A DNA stretch of 64,000 nucleotides. Source: Ctenosaura bakeri. Lineage: Eukaryota > Chordata > Lepidosauria > Squamata > Iguanidae. A model generated the notes under the pieces. The model was not told the DNA's origin and did not search any database. It saw only the letters and a list, made by a program, of their open reading frames with translations. A program made the translations under genes and the position numbers. How positions within the stretch are numbered: position 1 is the first letter of the stretch; each line of letters begins with the position of its first letter. Location: assembly GCA_948474755.1 (NCBI GenBank), contig CAOLHI010002143.1:221359-285358 (forward strand), read 5' to 3'. Shown in pieces: positions 1 to 11,739 of this stretch.

Positions 1-1555
1 TCTAATATAAACCATTCTGAAAGGCTGGCATTTTATATAAAGCTTTGTCTTACTTAAGTGCCAAATGTAAATGTCTATCAGTTGTGTGGCTCAACTGGAT
101 GGAAAGCAGCTCCTGCTATGCAGCTGGAGACGCAGCTGTTTTCAGACGGCACCATGGGGTGGGGAGTAGAAGACAGAGACAGGAAAACTTGATGCCATAC
201 TTTTTAAAATAGGAGTGGAGAACTTGGAGGCCTTTGACTGCTGTGGGACTTTGGCATGCATGATCCTTCCTGCTAGCTCTGAAGGACTGGGCTAATACAG
301 CAGCTGCTTAAGTTCGGCCACTACTTGAGACATGAGGAGCACTACAGAAGCTGACTCCATCTTTGCACCTGCTGCCTGTGGATGCGGTCCACTGCACACA
401 TACACCACGTCCATCCCTCTCTTCTCAATTTCCTGGCCAACCAAAAAGGGCTGGTTTGGCCTTGCAAAATTCTGTGTAAAAAATTGTCAGTTCCTTTGAT
501 TAGCTGGTAGTTCTTTATAGAGAAGACAAGTGAGTGGGTGAACAGCAATGGCAAGGAGGAGTTGTGCAAGAAAGGAAGTAAGTGAGCAGGGAAAGAGAAG
601 ATGAATCCGTCCAAGTTGGGAGAGAAGACAGTTGAGAACAGAGGGAAAATCCAGGTCTTAGCGGTTGGGACCTTCCCAGGGTGGGGATGGGGTGGAGGAG
701 TGATGCCCTTTGCTGCTTCTTACATCCTTCTGCCTGAGGCAGCCAGCTTACTCTGACAAATGATTGGGCCAGTCCTAGGTTGATAGAAATTGCAGACTGA
801 TAATAGCTGTAGAGCCACAAGTCCCACCTATGTAGTAAAGGCTTTGCTTTAACAAGCTGGAGATAGCTGATTTGTCTCCTCTGCCACACACATCCACACC
901 CTGGGAGAAAAATATCTTAGATTGTCATGGACTGAGTGGTGGTGGTGGTGGTGATGATGATGATGATTTTAAGAAGTCCTCTTGACTTTGAGGAACTTGG
1001 AGCTTAGTTTTACAAAACATAGATCAAGTTTGTAGGCACTCCACTTGCTACTTGTTTCTCAGACACAAAATGTCACAGGTAAGCTGAGGAAAATGGTGGC
1101 TTTCATGTCAGTGGGATGGTGAATCTGCTTCAGATTTTAGCCCCTATTTCAAAGGAGCTATCCAAGATGCTGAAGTCAAGCTCCCAAAAAGGCTCAACTG
1201 CTTGGATAGTTCCTCTGAAGTTCTCCTAGAATGGATTCACTGCTCTGTGAACATGGAAGCTACCAAACTCCAGTGAAGACAAACAACTACAGGAACTGTG
1301 TCTTATTATAGTCTGGAGAAGCAACTGGTGTGTGTCATCTAACAAGTAGATTTAATGTTATCAGGATGGCAAGTTCTCCTCTCCCTCACTTTGACTTTGG
1401 TTCAGTTTTCCTGTGTCTTTTCAGTAATAGCTTCTCTCTCCTTCCTCTAAATATTGTCTCTGCCCAGTTAGTAATGTTAGCATATGTACTGATTGTGCTC
1501 TGCACAGTCCTACTATTGGGTTTCCTTCTGACAATGCTGGTGAAGAGCTAATGTC
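1..1555. other. No gene recognised; unique-looking sequence with a short trinucleotide repeat
   Basis: No coding exon, LINE or SINE that I can support. A (GGT)n tract running into (GAT)n lies at about 937-966. The open frames here are short and lack recognisable motifs. Confidence 0.5.
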
Positions 1556-1559
1556 TTCA

Positions 1560-1938
1560 TGCCCTGCCTAGGGGTTTCTTGGGAGCATCTCTCCAGTCTT
1601 CTGGGGAGGCCTTGCTCTCTGTCCCACCACCCTCACAGGTACATCTGTTGGGAACAGAAGAGGCCTTCTAAATGGTTGCTCCCATATTCTGGAACTTTCC
1701 TCCTAGACAGGCTAGGCTGGTGCCTAGACTTTTTTTTCAGCAGGCTTCTGAAGGCTGACTGCTCAGTGGGATAAGCTCTTTCATGTGCTGTGTTGTTTCC
1801 ATTTATTGTATTTTTAATGTTTATGCTTTTAATTTTATTGATAGTTTAATTATATTTTAAACATTTGTGCAGTGAATTTTTTTAGCTGTGTATTCTGTAA
1901 GATGCTCTGAGCCCCAGATTGCAAAAAAGTGGGATACA

Positions 1939-1990
<52 letters not shown>
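1560..1990 (+). mobile_element. L2 LINE 3' end (plus strand)
   Basis: Decayed 3' end of an L2-like LINE. It includes an ORF C-terminal remnant (ggaggccttgctctctgtcccaccaccctc region), an AT-rich UTR and the signature gatgctctgagccccag..aagtgggatacaaataat, running into (AAT)n. It meets the minus-strand L2 at the same microsatellite, tail to tail. Confidence 0.7.
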
Positions 1991-1992
<2 letters not shown>

Positions 1993-2018
1993 TATTATTA
2001 TTATTATTATTATTATTT
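1939..2018. repeat. (AAT)n/(ATT)n microsatellite joining two L2 tails
   Basis: About 17 AAT units followed directly by about nine ATT units. The switch of phase marks the junction between a plus-strand L2 tail and a minus-strand L2 tail. Confidence 0.93.
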
Positions 2019-2019
2019 A

Positions 2020-5000
2020 TATCCCGCCTCTCCCTATGGATCGAGGCAGTACTACAGCAATACATTAAATACATTAAAAGCATTAAAACATAACCAATCC
2101 TCCCCACCCACCAACCCATCTAAAACCAACCCCCTAAAACACATTAACTACAATCAACTAACTATTAAGAACAGGAGGACAGTTGGTGGGAGGTGGTGGA
2201 GTACTAGTCTGGGAAGACCTGTCAGAAGAGAACAGTCTTGACTGCCTTTTTAAAGCAGTCAAGACTGGTAATATGCCGGGTCTCCTCCGGTAGGCCATTC
2301 CATAGCTTAGGAGAGATAGAAGAAAAGGTCCTCTGGGTAACCGCAGCCAACCTAGTTCTGACTGGCTGCAGTAAATTCCTCCCAGAGGACCTTAGTGTGC
2401 GGGGCGGATTATATGGGAGAAAGCGATCCCACAGGTAGGCTGGCCCCAAGCCATAAAGGGCTTTAAAGGTAATAACCAACACCTTGTACTGTGCCTGGAA
2501 ACTAATAGGCAGCCAATGTAAAGACTTCAGAATTGGTGTTATGTAGTCAGCTTTAGGTCTACCGGTGACCAACCTGGCTGCCATATTCTGAACTAATTGA
2601 AGTTTCCGGACTAAGCACATGGGTAGCCCTACGTAGAGCGCATTGCAGAAGTCAAGCCGTGAAGTTACCAGCGCATGTACCCCTGTTTTTAGGTGTTGCA
2701 GCTCCAGGAAGGGGCACAGCTGGTGTATCAGACGGAGTTGATAGCAGGCACTCCTGGCTGCTGCATCAATTTGAGCTGTCATCCAAAGTGGCGAGTCCAG
2801 GAGCACCCCCAAGCTGTGGACACAGTCTTTCAAGGGAAGTGTAACCCCGTCTAGAACAGGTTGACAGACCTCCATACCTGGGCTAGGGCCCTTAACAGCG
2901 AGTACCTCCATCTTATCTGGATTCAGCTTCAGTCTGTTTTTGCTCATTCAGTCTATTACTGCTTCAAGGCATTCGTTTAGAGGCGAGATGCCACCGTCAG
3001 TTGATGCTATTATCCGAGGCATGGAGAGATATATCTGGGTGTCATCAGCATACTGATAGCACCTTGCTCCATGCCTCCTGATGATCTCTCCCAGCGGTTT
3101 CATGTAGATGTTAAATAGCATTGGGGACAGGACGGCACCCTGAGGGACGCCAGATTTAAGCTCCTTTTTTGAGGAGCAGCTGTACCCAAGCATCACCATC
3201 TGGTGTCTACCTGAGAGATAGGACCGGAACCACTTAAGTGCAGTGCCCCCAATCCCCAGCCCTCTCAGACGTTCCAGAAGGATACCGTGCTCTATGGTAT
3301 CGAAAGCCACTGAGAGATCCAAGAGTACCAACAGGGTCACACTTCCCCTGTCGATACGTAGGCGAAGATCATCCACTAAGGCAACTATGGCAGTCTCGAC
3401 TCCATATCCTGCCCCGAAGCCAGTTTGAAATGGATCTAGATAATCTGTTTCATCCGAGACAGCTTGGTGCTGAAGACCAACAGCCCTCTCGATCACCTTG
3501 CTTAAAAATGGGAGATGGGAGACTGGTCTATAATTATTCATATCCAGGGGATCTAGGGAGGGCTTTTTTAGAAGCGGTCGTATAATCACCTCTTTTAAAC
3601 AAGCTGGAAAATTGCCCTCCCTGAAGGATGCATTAATAATATATCTTAAATGAGTCTTAATTGCAACCCCTCCCTGGATGACCAGCCATGAAGAGCAGGG
3701 ATCAAGAGGGCAAGTTGTCTTTCTTATATTTCCAAGGAGCTTGTCTACGTCCTCGATACTCACTGACTGAAACTGATCCAGTATAATCCTGTTCACGGAG
3801 TCTCTGAACACTCCATTTATAACCTCTGCTATAACACCGGCATCCAAGTCAGCTCTTATCTGAGAGATTTTATCTGCGAAATGATTATTCAAAGCATCAC
3901 AGCAAGCTACACTAGGTTCTAACAGCGAGTTCAGGGGAGTGGCTAACTGAGTCAGATCCCTTACCACCCTGAACAGCTCTGCTGGACGAGAAGTCACAGA
4001 CGAAATACGTGCAGAGAGGAAAGTCTTCTTCGCTGCATCTATTGCCACTCTATAGGAATGAAGGAATTCTCTATAGCGTGTCCTGTCAGATAAGAGTCCA
4101 GATTTCCGCCAGTTGCACTCTAGTCGTTGTCCGACCTGCTTCATATCCCTGAGTTCTACTGTATACCAAGGATTATGATTTGAAGCAGGCTGGAAAGGAC
4201 GCTTGGGAGCAATTGTGTCAATAGCCCTAGTAAGATCACAGTTCCAGGTATTAACTAGGGCTTCCACAGGATCACTGGCGATACCAACCATAAGACCCCC
4301 CAGGGCTTTCTGGAATCCAATAGGTTCCATTAACCTTCGAGGATGGACCATTCTAATAGATCCACCACCCCTGCAGGGGTGGATAGCAGCCATTAGTCTA
4401 ACCCTGACCAGGAAATGATCTGTCCATGACAAGGTGGTAGCATTTATTATCTCCACCCACGGCTGTGCCTGCTCCTTACTAAGGACCGCATCGAGGGTAT
4501 GACCTGCACAATATGTTGGCCCAGAGGCTAATTGGGATAGGCCCATGTTTGTCATGGATGCCATGAACTCCCAAGCCGCATCTGTCAAACTGGTCTCAAA
4601 TGGGATATTGAAGTCGCCCAGAACCAGAAGTCTGGATGACTCTGACACCAACTCCGACACCAGCTCTGTCAGCTCGGCCAGGGAGTCTGATAGGCAGCGG
4701 GGTGGTCAGTACACTAACAGAATCCCTAGACTATCCCTTGCCTTCAGGCTCAGGTGTATACACTCAAAGTGGTCTGTTTTCCAGACAGGTATCTTGGTCA
4801 GTATAAGATTGTCTTTGTAAACGAAGGCTACTCCACCCCTCCACCCACTTCCCCTTACCTGCTCACTGACAGAGTATCCAACTGGCAAGGCATGGACCCA
4901 AGTTGTGCCACTATCATCTTCCAGCCAGGTCTCTGTGAAACATGCCAGGTCAGCTTCTTCATCCTTTAAAAGGTCATGGATGATATGAGTTTTCTCTTTC

Positions 5001-5225
5001 ATTGACCTGGCATTGCACAGGAGCAAGGAAAGGTTCTGTGGGTGGTTTGGTTCGCTCTCCAGACGCCTTGGGGTAGCAGAGCAAACGGAAGGTGAGATAG
5101 GTATTAAGCATCTATCTCTCCTTCCCCTGTAATGACATTTTGCTCTGCTATCACCGTATCTCCCTTTGCTCAACATAATACTTATTGTCGCTCCTCGTTG
5201 TTCATCTATTACATCCAACCGCCCC
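2020..5225 (-). mobile_element. L2-clade LINE, long copy 1
   Basis: Minus-strand non-LTR retrotransposon. It covers an apurinic-type endonuclease, reverse transcriptase, C-terminal region and a short 3' UTR. On the plus strand the 3' end reads as (ATT)n next to atcccgcctctccctatgg, i.e. ggcgggatataaat(aat)n in the element's own sense, the usual L2 tail. The 5' end near 5225 may be truncated, because stops lie just upstream of the frame. Its 3' end is very like that of the plus-strand fragment at 32595-32750, so both belong to one subfamily. Confidence 0.9.
2222..5218 (-). pseudogene. L2 ORF2 (endonuclease-reverse transcriptase), open except for two in-frame stops
   Basis: One continuous frame of about 999 codons on the minus strand, broken only by TGA at 4706-4708 (after GILLVY, before PPRC) and TGA at 2948-2950 (after LEAVID, before MSKNRLK). 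The three open segments share the same frame, with no indel between them. Endonuclease motifs: LLLCNARS, TETWL, LVLGDFNI and SWTDH. Reverse transcriptase motifs: LLDLSVAFDT, SGVPQGAVLSPMLFNIYM and the catalytic YADD at 3041-3052. The C-terminal block LNPDKMEVL through WNGLPEE is typical of the L2 clade. The first stop probably came from CGA (Arg) by CpG decay and the second from TGG (Trp). The copy is therefore recent but not able to make full-length protein without readthrough. Confidence 0.88.
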
Positions 5226-5539
5226 TATCATGAAAAAATACCCCCTACTTGCCCACACCCCCACCCACTCCTATTCCCCCTTCCTTCCTCCCTCTCCTAA
5301 TTATAAGGTCAGGGGGGAGGGTGTGGCCCACGACAGTAGAGGCTGCCTTTGATGTTTCTTGCTTCCTTCCACTATCCGACCTCATTACAAAGACAGAGGA
5401 AGCCTTTGATTTTCTTCTCCCTTCTCCTCTCTGTTCCCTTTTCAAGGCCAGGCAGGAGGGCGTGGCTAGCAGCAAGGACACTATCATCTCTGAAACTAGA
5501 TACTAAGTAGACCTGGTTTGATCCATTACATAGGGCTGA

Positions 5540-5990
5540 AATCTTGTGGGTGATATATTCTGATGTAACCTTCCATGGATGTTGTGTCAAGAAAAGGTTG
5601 GACCAAACCTGTAGAAAATACTTTGTGATGTGGGTTGTTAAGTGCACCTGTGAAAAGCCATGTGACTTCAACTGAGTCATGCTGAGTCATACTGATGAAC
5701 AATCAGGGGAGAAGGTTGCATCAGGTGTGGGGAGAATGCAAAAGTTGGCAGGATTGCATCAGCTAGTGTGAGTATAAATGTAGCTGAGAGCAAGCCAACA
5801 AGTTGTACATGGTGCCTGATGTGTCTGCTGGAGCCTCTGTCAGAAAGAGCAAGCAGAGGGATGCTGGAACACCTTCTGGAGGTTCTTGTAAAAATGTACA
5901 CATTGTAACTCAAGAATAAATTGCCTCCTTGATGGAAGAAAAGAATTGACCTGGGTGAGTTTTTCCTGGCTACAGTGCATTGCTGCTAAG
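5540..5990 (+). mobile_element. Possible solo LTR
   Basis: Plus-strand sequence with the layout of an LTR: a U3-like stretch, TATAAAT at 5773-5779, then AATAAA at 5915-5920 about 140 bp downstream, and a further ~70 bp ending ggctaca near 5985. The possible ends TGTAACC and GGCTACA form a short inverted repeat, but I could not find a target-site duplication, so the limits are uncertain. It could instead be a chance TATA/poly(A) pair. Confidence 0.4.
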
Positions 5991-6365
5991 ATATTCTCTG
6001 CTGCTGGGCACGCTTCCAAAGCTGTGGGAGCAATCTCTGCTATATTTTGGGTGTGAAATGTTGCTTTTTCCAGGCTGCACTGTGGCAGCTGGATGGTGCC
6101 TAGGAATCCTCCTATCTTTCTCCCAGTCACTGATTGGTCATTAGTACAATTGGGAATGGTAGAAGCCCAGTAGAAGCACATTGGCAGAGAGTTACACACC
6201 ATCAGTGGTATGGTCATATCTTGGCCTATCTCTTCTTGAATTCAGTGGTTTTACTTCTAAGACCCAGCATGGTGTGAAAAACTGACTGGGGAGAGTATGA
6301 AATAGCATAGACCGGCTATAATTTATTGTATTTCTGAAATAGTCAAAATATAATCCTATTTGTTG

Positions 6366-6565
6366 TTGCTCTTGCTGTTATTGTCATGTACCTTCAAGTC
6401 ATTTCTGACTTATGGCAACTCTAAGGTGAACTTATCATGGGGTTTTCTGGGGCTGAGAGTGTGTGACATGCTCAAGGTCACCTAGAGGGTTTCTGTGGCC
6501 AAACGGGGAATCAAACCCAGGTCTCCAGGGTCATAGTCCAACTTTCAAACCTACTATACAATTCT
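6366..6565 (-). mobile_element. tRNA-derived SINE (Sauria-type)
   Basis: Minus-strand copy. The plus strand shows the inverse of the family: ccttcaagtcatttctgact (tail), then ggttttctggggctgag, then gctcaaggtcacc, then a B-box complement (ggaatcaaaccc). The family carries a tRNA-like head, a body with a cttgggcaagtcac-like core and a tail like the BovB 3' end. Confidence 0.75.
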
Positions 6566-7119
6566 CTTTTCCCCTTCTACTTGACATATTTAAATAGAAC
6601 TCCTTCTGGATAGACCTGATAATATGTCTCTCTGTACTAGTGAGTTCTTTGATTTAAATCATTTTTTTTTCCTATCGCACATATTCTTTGGTTCAGTTTG
6701 CTTTGTCATCTTCATCTGAAATGAATGTTTATATTTAAAGATTTTTTTGGTCCACAGATAAAGTTTCAATCTTTTAAAATGTTTTAGGAGCAGCAAAGAA
6801 AGTGGCTTTGCTCTGGCTTCTTTCTAATCTGGACAAATAATAGAAGAGATATCTTCAAAAGAAAGAATTTGCTAAGAATATTTAGAGCACAGACCTAATC
6901 TCTGTCTCCCTCACCTGCAAAATGTGCTTTTTATATTAAACAGTGGTGAATAGTTTGTCTTTCTATGCCTTTTCACAGCTGATATTTGCCATAAGCTCAT
7001 TAAATGCAAACAAAAATTAGATTGCTTCATAGACCAGGTATAGTGCACGCCTGGCCATCAGAGTCATAGCCATAGTGAAGCAGGTGGGGACCTGTCACCT
7101 GTGCCCTTTCAAACATAAA

Positions 7120-7210
7120 TCTCTAGCCAAAGAGGGACACTTGTGGCCTTCTAAATGTTGTTAGACTGCTACTCCCATTTGCCTTAGCTGATGTTGAAGG
7201 GTGATAGGAA
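7120..7210. repeat. hAT-type foldback element fragment
   Basis: Contains the common amniote repeat signature aatgttgttagactgctac / ctcccatttgccttagctga, a degraded form of the (tt)ggactacaactcccatcagcc family. Only one arm is clear. Confidence 0.4.
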
Positions 7211-7258
7211 AGGAGGCCAAAGAAATTGGGAGAGCCAAGTTGAACATTTCTACTATGA

Positions 7259-7459
7259 GCCTTTCCACACAATGCTATTAACAGTGCCATTATTCCATTT
7301 TCCACATCCTGTGGAATTCTGGGGTTTGTAGTTTACTAAGGCCAAAGAGCTCCCTGGCTGAGAATTCTAAAGGCCCCTCCCTAAACTACAAATCTTAGAA
7401 TTTCACAGGAGGTTGAAAGTGGAATAATAGCACTATAACAAGGTAGTGCAGAAATGGCC
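7259..7459. mobile_element. Foldback MITE, copy A
   Basis: About 200-bp near-palindrome. The left arm begins gcctttccacac..tgctatta, the centre is gaattctggggtttgtagtt, and the right arm mirrors it, ending gcactataac..tagtgcagaaatggcc. It is the same family as the copies near 16.5, 20.1, 35.9, 58.6 and 59.5 kb. Confidence 0.85.
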
Positions 7460-8199
7460 TCAAAGTTTAGAAAAATTACCTTTTGGAATACAATGCCCAG
7501 AATCTGCACAGTGGGTGGTGGCAGGTGGAGGGGCTGCTGCTGCCACTGTCAGTGCCCCTGCACTGGGCCGGGAAGGACCCCGGAAGAGATGGGGGGCAGC
7601 GGTGGCTCAGGCCTGGGCAGGAGGATGGGAGTGTTGGCTCTTTCCTCCCTGGCATTGGCACCCAGAGCACACAGTCCAGTTGCCCCACCCTAGATATACC
7701 TCTGGTGCAGATGCTGCTTGTGCCCATCTAGATCTACCGTGTCCATGACCCTCATTTTTGTGCTTGCTTTTCTGGACTTATCTCTGCACGGGGGATGCCA
7801 ATTTATGAAGAAATTCATATTTTTGGAAAGTTCATTTGAAAAAAAAAGGAAACTTTTTTTTCATCCTTTCCTGATGCATTATTAGGGGCTGCAGCGGTGA
7901 TGAAAAGCTGTTCAAGTCTTGGTTGTGCGTATTAGGGGACTCGAATCAGATCATGGTGTTTGAGCTATAGTCCACAACTGCTTTTCCAAGATAGTTGCTT
8001 TGAGGAAGAAGTGAGGGATAATGATGCTTAGGTGTGATCAGGTCCAGATATTGCTACCAATCCTTCCGCAAAAGGTAGCAGCCTCACAAAGAGGGAGTGG
8101 TAGAGACAGGAAAGACAGGCAGGCAGCATGCTTGCTAATACAGCTTCATGGTTGTATTTTATCCCGTGCCTCCAGTTGCTATTTTTGAATTTTCAAGTA

Positions 8200-9210
8200 A
8201 GAACTTCATTCCATTTCTATTTATTTATATTTTCACAAGGACAAAGATCCAATATATAATGTAGATACCTATATACCTTATATAATACAATATTGGTACC
8301 TTATATTGTTCCATAACAAGGCATCATCTTGAAGATATCTTATACACAATTCATTTTACATATAAAATTACATTTTACATATATAAAAATAAGAAAAATG
8401 CATACGCAAATATTTAAGGGGAAGAAAAGAGAAAAGTAAAGGAAGAAAAAAAATAAAAAAGAAACTTCCTTATGACAATTCAATTATTTATTACCACACT
8501 TCTATCATGAAGGATCTATTTTTTACATTGTGGCTATAATTACAAGATTCTACTACATATTAGTTAGAACGTATCCATTTCTTTAATTGATTTAATTTAT
8601 AGTTATTAATTTGTCTATATCAGCCTAGTATAATCAGATACTTTGTCTCATACGAAAGTGGTTGGATTATTTTATTCTACACATTCCTATTAAACTTTAC
8701 AATAGGTTCTAGAATTGATTACTGCTCAGTCTGTAAAACTAAATGTCCTCAGTTGTTCCTCAAATATTCAATATCAGGAGACCAGTCTTTGACGTTAGAA
8801 TCTATTGTTTTCTGTCTTATTAAATTTGTAAGTTTATCCATAGTGGCCATTTCTAACAGTTTAAATCTCCATTCCCCATCTTGAGGTAATTCAGATGATT
8901 TCTAACATTTAGCAAAAACTAGACATGTTGCAACAGTCATATAGAACATCATCTTTCCATATTTCTTTTCTATATTTTTCTCTGTCATTCCCAGCAGATA
9001 TGTTTCAGGTATCATCCAGGTGTCTTTTCAATACCTTTTTCTAAAACCTTTTGGTTTTGTGGCCCATATGAAATAGTGTATCTCTCTTGTTGTTGAGTTT
9101 CCAACATTTAATACATTTGGAACACTTTAGAGAGTTTATCTGGGGTGAGGTGCCATAACTTCATTCCATTTCAAGTTACTGTTACAGCAACTAACAGTGA
9201 GTACTCAGTA
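8200..9210 (-). mobile_element. L1 LINE 3' part (ORF2 C-terminus remnant)
   Basis: AT-rich minus-strand region. Its broken translation carries L1 ORF2 C-terminal features such as YMTVATCLVFAKC, WRFKLLEMATMDKLTN and QKTIDSNVKDW, which resemble the block xxAARxxxAxxWK..EWxxKLxExAEMxKL. Several stops and frameshifts are present. The first ~200 bp (8200-8400) is probably 3' UTR. Confidence 0.6.
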
Positions 9211-9214
9211 TGTC

Positions 9215-11580
9215 GTATTCAGGAATAGATGGTGCTACTTGAGTTTATTTTAAAGAGACGAAAATATATACCAATATACCTTTACCACGTGATAATGCAA
9301 CCTGATACAATCTGATGTGTTTCTTGGAACAGAGTGATATATGAATTACATTCTGTTATTAGCCGTTATTTCAGACTCCTGAATTTGTTGGTTCTTTTCC
9401 TATTTTAGTTAGTCCTTATCTTTCCCTGCATTTGTTTAAGGCTCACAGTTCATTACAATTCTTTGATTCCTAGACAGTTTTGGTTTAGTTCTTGTTTTCT
9501 TTCCACACAAAGCTTTTTAGGTCACCCTTTGCCAAATAAATATTGTGATATTACTTTCTCTCATTTCAGCAGATTTCCTCCCTATTTAGCAAAGTCAAGG
9601 TTTGATATCAAAAGGGGAGAAAAACAGTGCAGTGTAATGTCCTGCATAATTTGGTCCATTTTTGTAAGGACTTTATTGCATTTAATCAGAATTTTACTTG
9701 AGAAGCGTGCTTGGGATTACAGTTCATTCTTCTGACCAATGTAGCAGGCAACTAGAGCACTTCTTAATGTTCTTGCCTATCCCCTAGCTGTACATTTGGC
9801 AACCTTGAGAAGGATCCGTGTGCGTGGACCGGCACATGCAGGACTGTGAGCTAATCAGATTGCTCCTTTTTGTGAAGGCACTCTACTCAATATATTGTTA
9901 CAGCCACACAGCCCCTTCTCATAGTCATTAACAAACACACCAGCTAGGACAGGGAGTGGAGGACTAGAATCTGTGAACACATGTTTGAACACATGAGAGG
10001 GTTTGTCTGAGCTGTACAGATTCCTTTAGTAATTAAGAACAAGAAGATAAAGAGGCCAGAGGCAGGGAGGGACACATCTATAAAGCCTGCAAAATTCTGT
10101 TTTTCCCCACCTCCACATCTGGTCCATGGCTGTGTCTGCATTTGTACACTGAGTCTGTCTTATGAGATGAAATTTATTCTATTAATGCTTCAGGATATTT
10201 TCTGCAAATGCATTCATTTTTGTATGTATTTCTCAAATGTGCCTGCACAACCTTCCTCCTGTACGCTAGAGTGTGATCATGGTATGTTTTGCATTCATTT
10301 ATACTATAATTTAAATTCTTAGTATGTTTGTCTCTCTGTGTTATGCTCTTCATATTCTATGCTGGACCACAGAAGAGTTTTTCTAATGTTATGCTTAACA
10401 TATGTACAAGCTGCCCGTATCTGTGTTCAGCTGTTCATGAGATTCTCCCTGTGTTTAGTACTGAAATGACCATCAGTCAGCCCCTTTCCATAGGGCATCA
10501 TTGTCCCACACCGGGAATGGGAAAAGGACAGGACCCAGATGACGCTTATGCACTATATCATCTGTGTTCCATTGTTCTCCCTTCCTCAGGTGGTACGATT
10601 GCATTGCAGATCATTGACAGGCTTTACCCTTCAATGACCGGCAATCACGCAACCCTCTTGCTACCCTCTTGTGCTTACCTGAGCTATGGAGGATCAGGAA
10701 GTGTGATGGCCATGTCTCCTGTCCCAGTACAGCCTGGGACGGTGCCCAGCTGCACTGCAGAAGGAAGAGGCATGGCCATCGCTCCTCCTTTATTGCCACA
10801 GGCAGCCTATGTGGAGGGGAGCACTCCTGTCACACTCCCCTCCTGGAAGATGCTCTACTGGGATCCCTGCAAGATGCCACTGGGATCCGGTAATGTGCGG
10901 GAAGGGCCTACCTGTCCCTAGTTTGAAGGATCTCTTCATTTCATGCATATGATCTGACTCTGTCATCTCTCTACATTCTTCTTCAGATTTCTACAATCAT
11001 CAGACTTGTTTTCTATAATAGAACCACTTACAGGTGAAGACTATAGTAAGGTTTTAGACCTAATCTATTAACATGCTTGCACTTTGTATTCTATATTTTG
11101 GGCCTAACAAGGCACATACATGAACCAAATTGACCTAACTTCATCTTGAGACTTATCCCAAATATTTTTGAACACCTTTGAGAATGTTTGGCAATAACTC
11201 GGGTTTTTTGTGTGGAAAATTATTGGTTTCGGTCCATTTACATGGAACATGGTGTGAGACGCAAATGCCAAGAACTGCACTCAAACCTCTGCTCCATTCA
11301 TATCATAAAATGTATGGCATCAAGAAAAGTATCAACATCAATACCAATAATACTAGGTTAATTTCCTAGTATGCAATGTGCATGTTTTGTCCAGCTTGAG
11401 ACATAGACATTTTTTTCTATGAGTATCTTTAAAATATGGACATTTTTCTGGAAAAATGGCAGTGTGCAAATTCTTGAACATGATGTGGATGGAGCATAGT
11501 CCAGTGCAGACTAGACAAAGTACATCTAAAAAGTCTGCCAAGGCCAATTCCTTGCATTGAATTCCCTTTTCTATGAAGTT
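9215..11580. other. No gene recognised
   Basis: AT-rich sequence without a convincing repeat or exon. A 197-codon plus-strand frame at 10328-10921 covers a locally GC-rich stretch. It has Cys/Pro/Ser-rich composition, no domain and no splice context, and is treated as chance. Confidence 0.45.
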
Positions 11581-11587
11581 TTCATCT

Positions 11588-11735
11588 TTTCCTTATGGGA
11601 GATGTGGGCAACCTATGGTCCTCCATGCATTGTTTGACTCTACCTCTCATCAACCCCAGCCAGCAGTCATTGTAAGATGGAAACTGATGGGATAATGGGA
11701 GTTGTAGTCTAAAATGTCTAGAGGTTTCCAGCTTG
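11588..11735. repeat. hAT-type foldback element
   Basis: Imperfect inverted repeat: gggcaacctatggtcctcca on the left, and gggagttgtagtctaaaatgtc then gaggtttccagc on the right. This matches the amniote foldback family that carries ttggactacaactcccatcag arms. Diverged. Confidence 0.5.
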
Positions 11736-11739
11736 GAAG

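Noticed and set aside
1850..2241. Open frames with long Asn and Tyr runs on both strands
   Set aside because: They are the AAT/ATT microsatellite read as codons, flanked by LINE UTR sequence; not a gene.
10328..10921. 197-codon plus-strand open frame
   Set aside because: No recognisable domain, no splice or promoter context, and overlapping frames on the other strand in a locally GC-rich patch. Likely chance.
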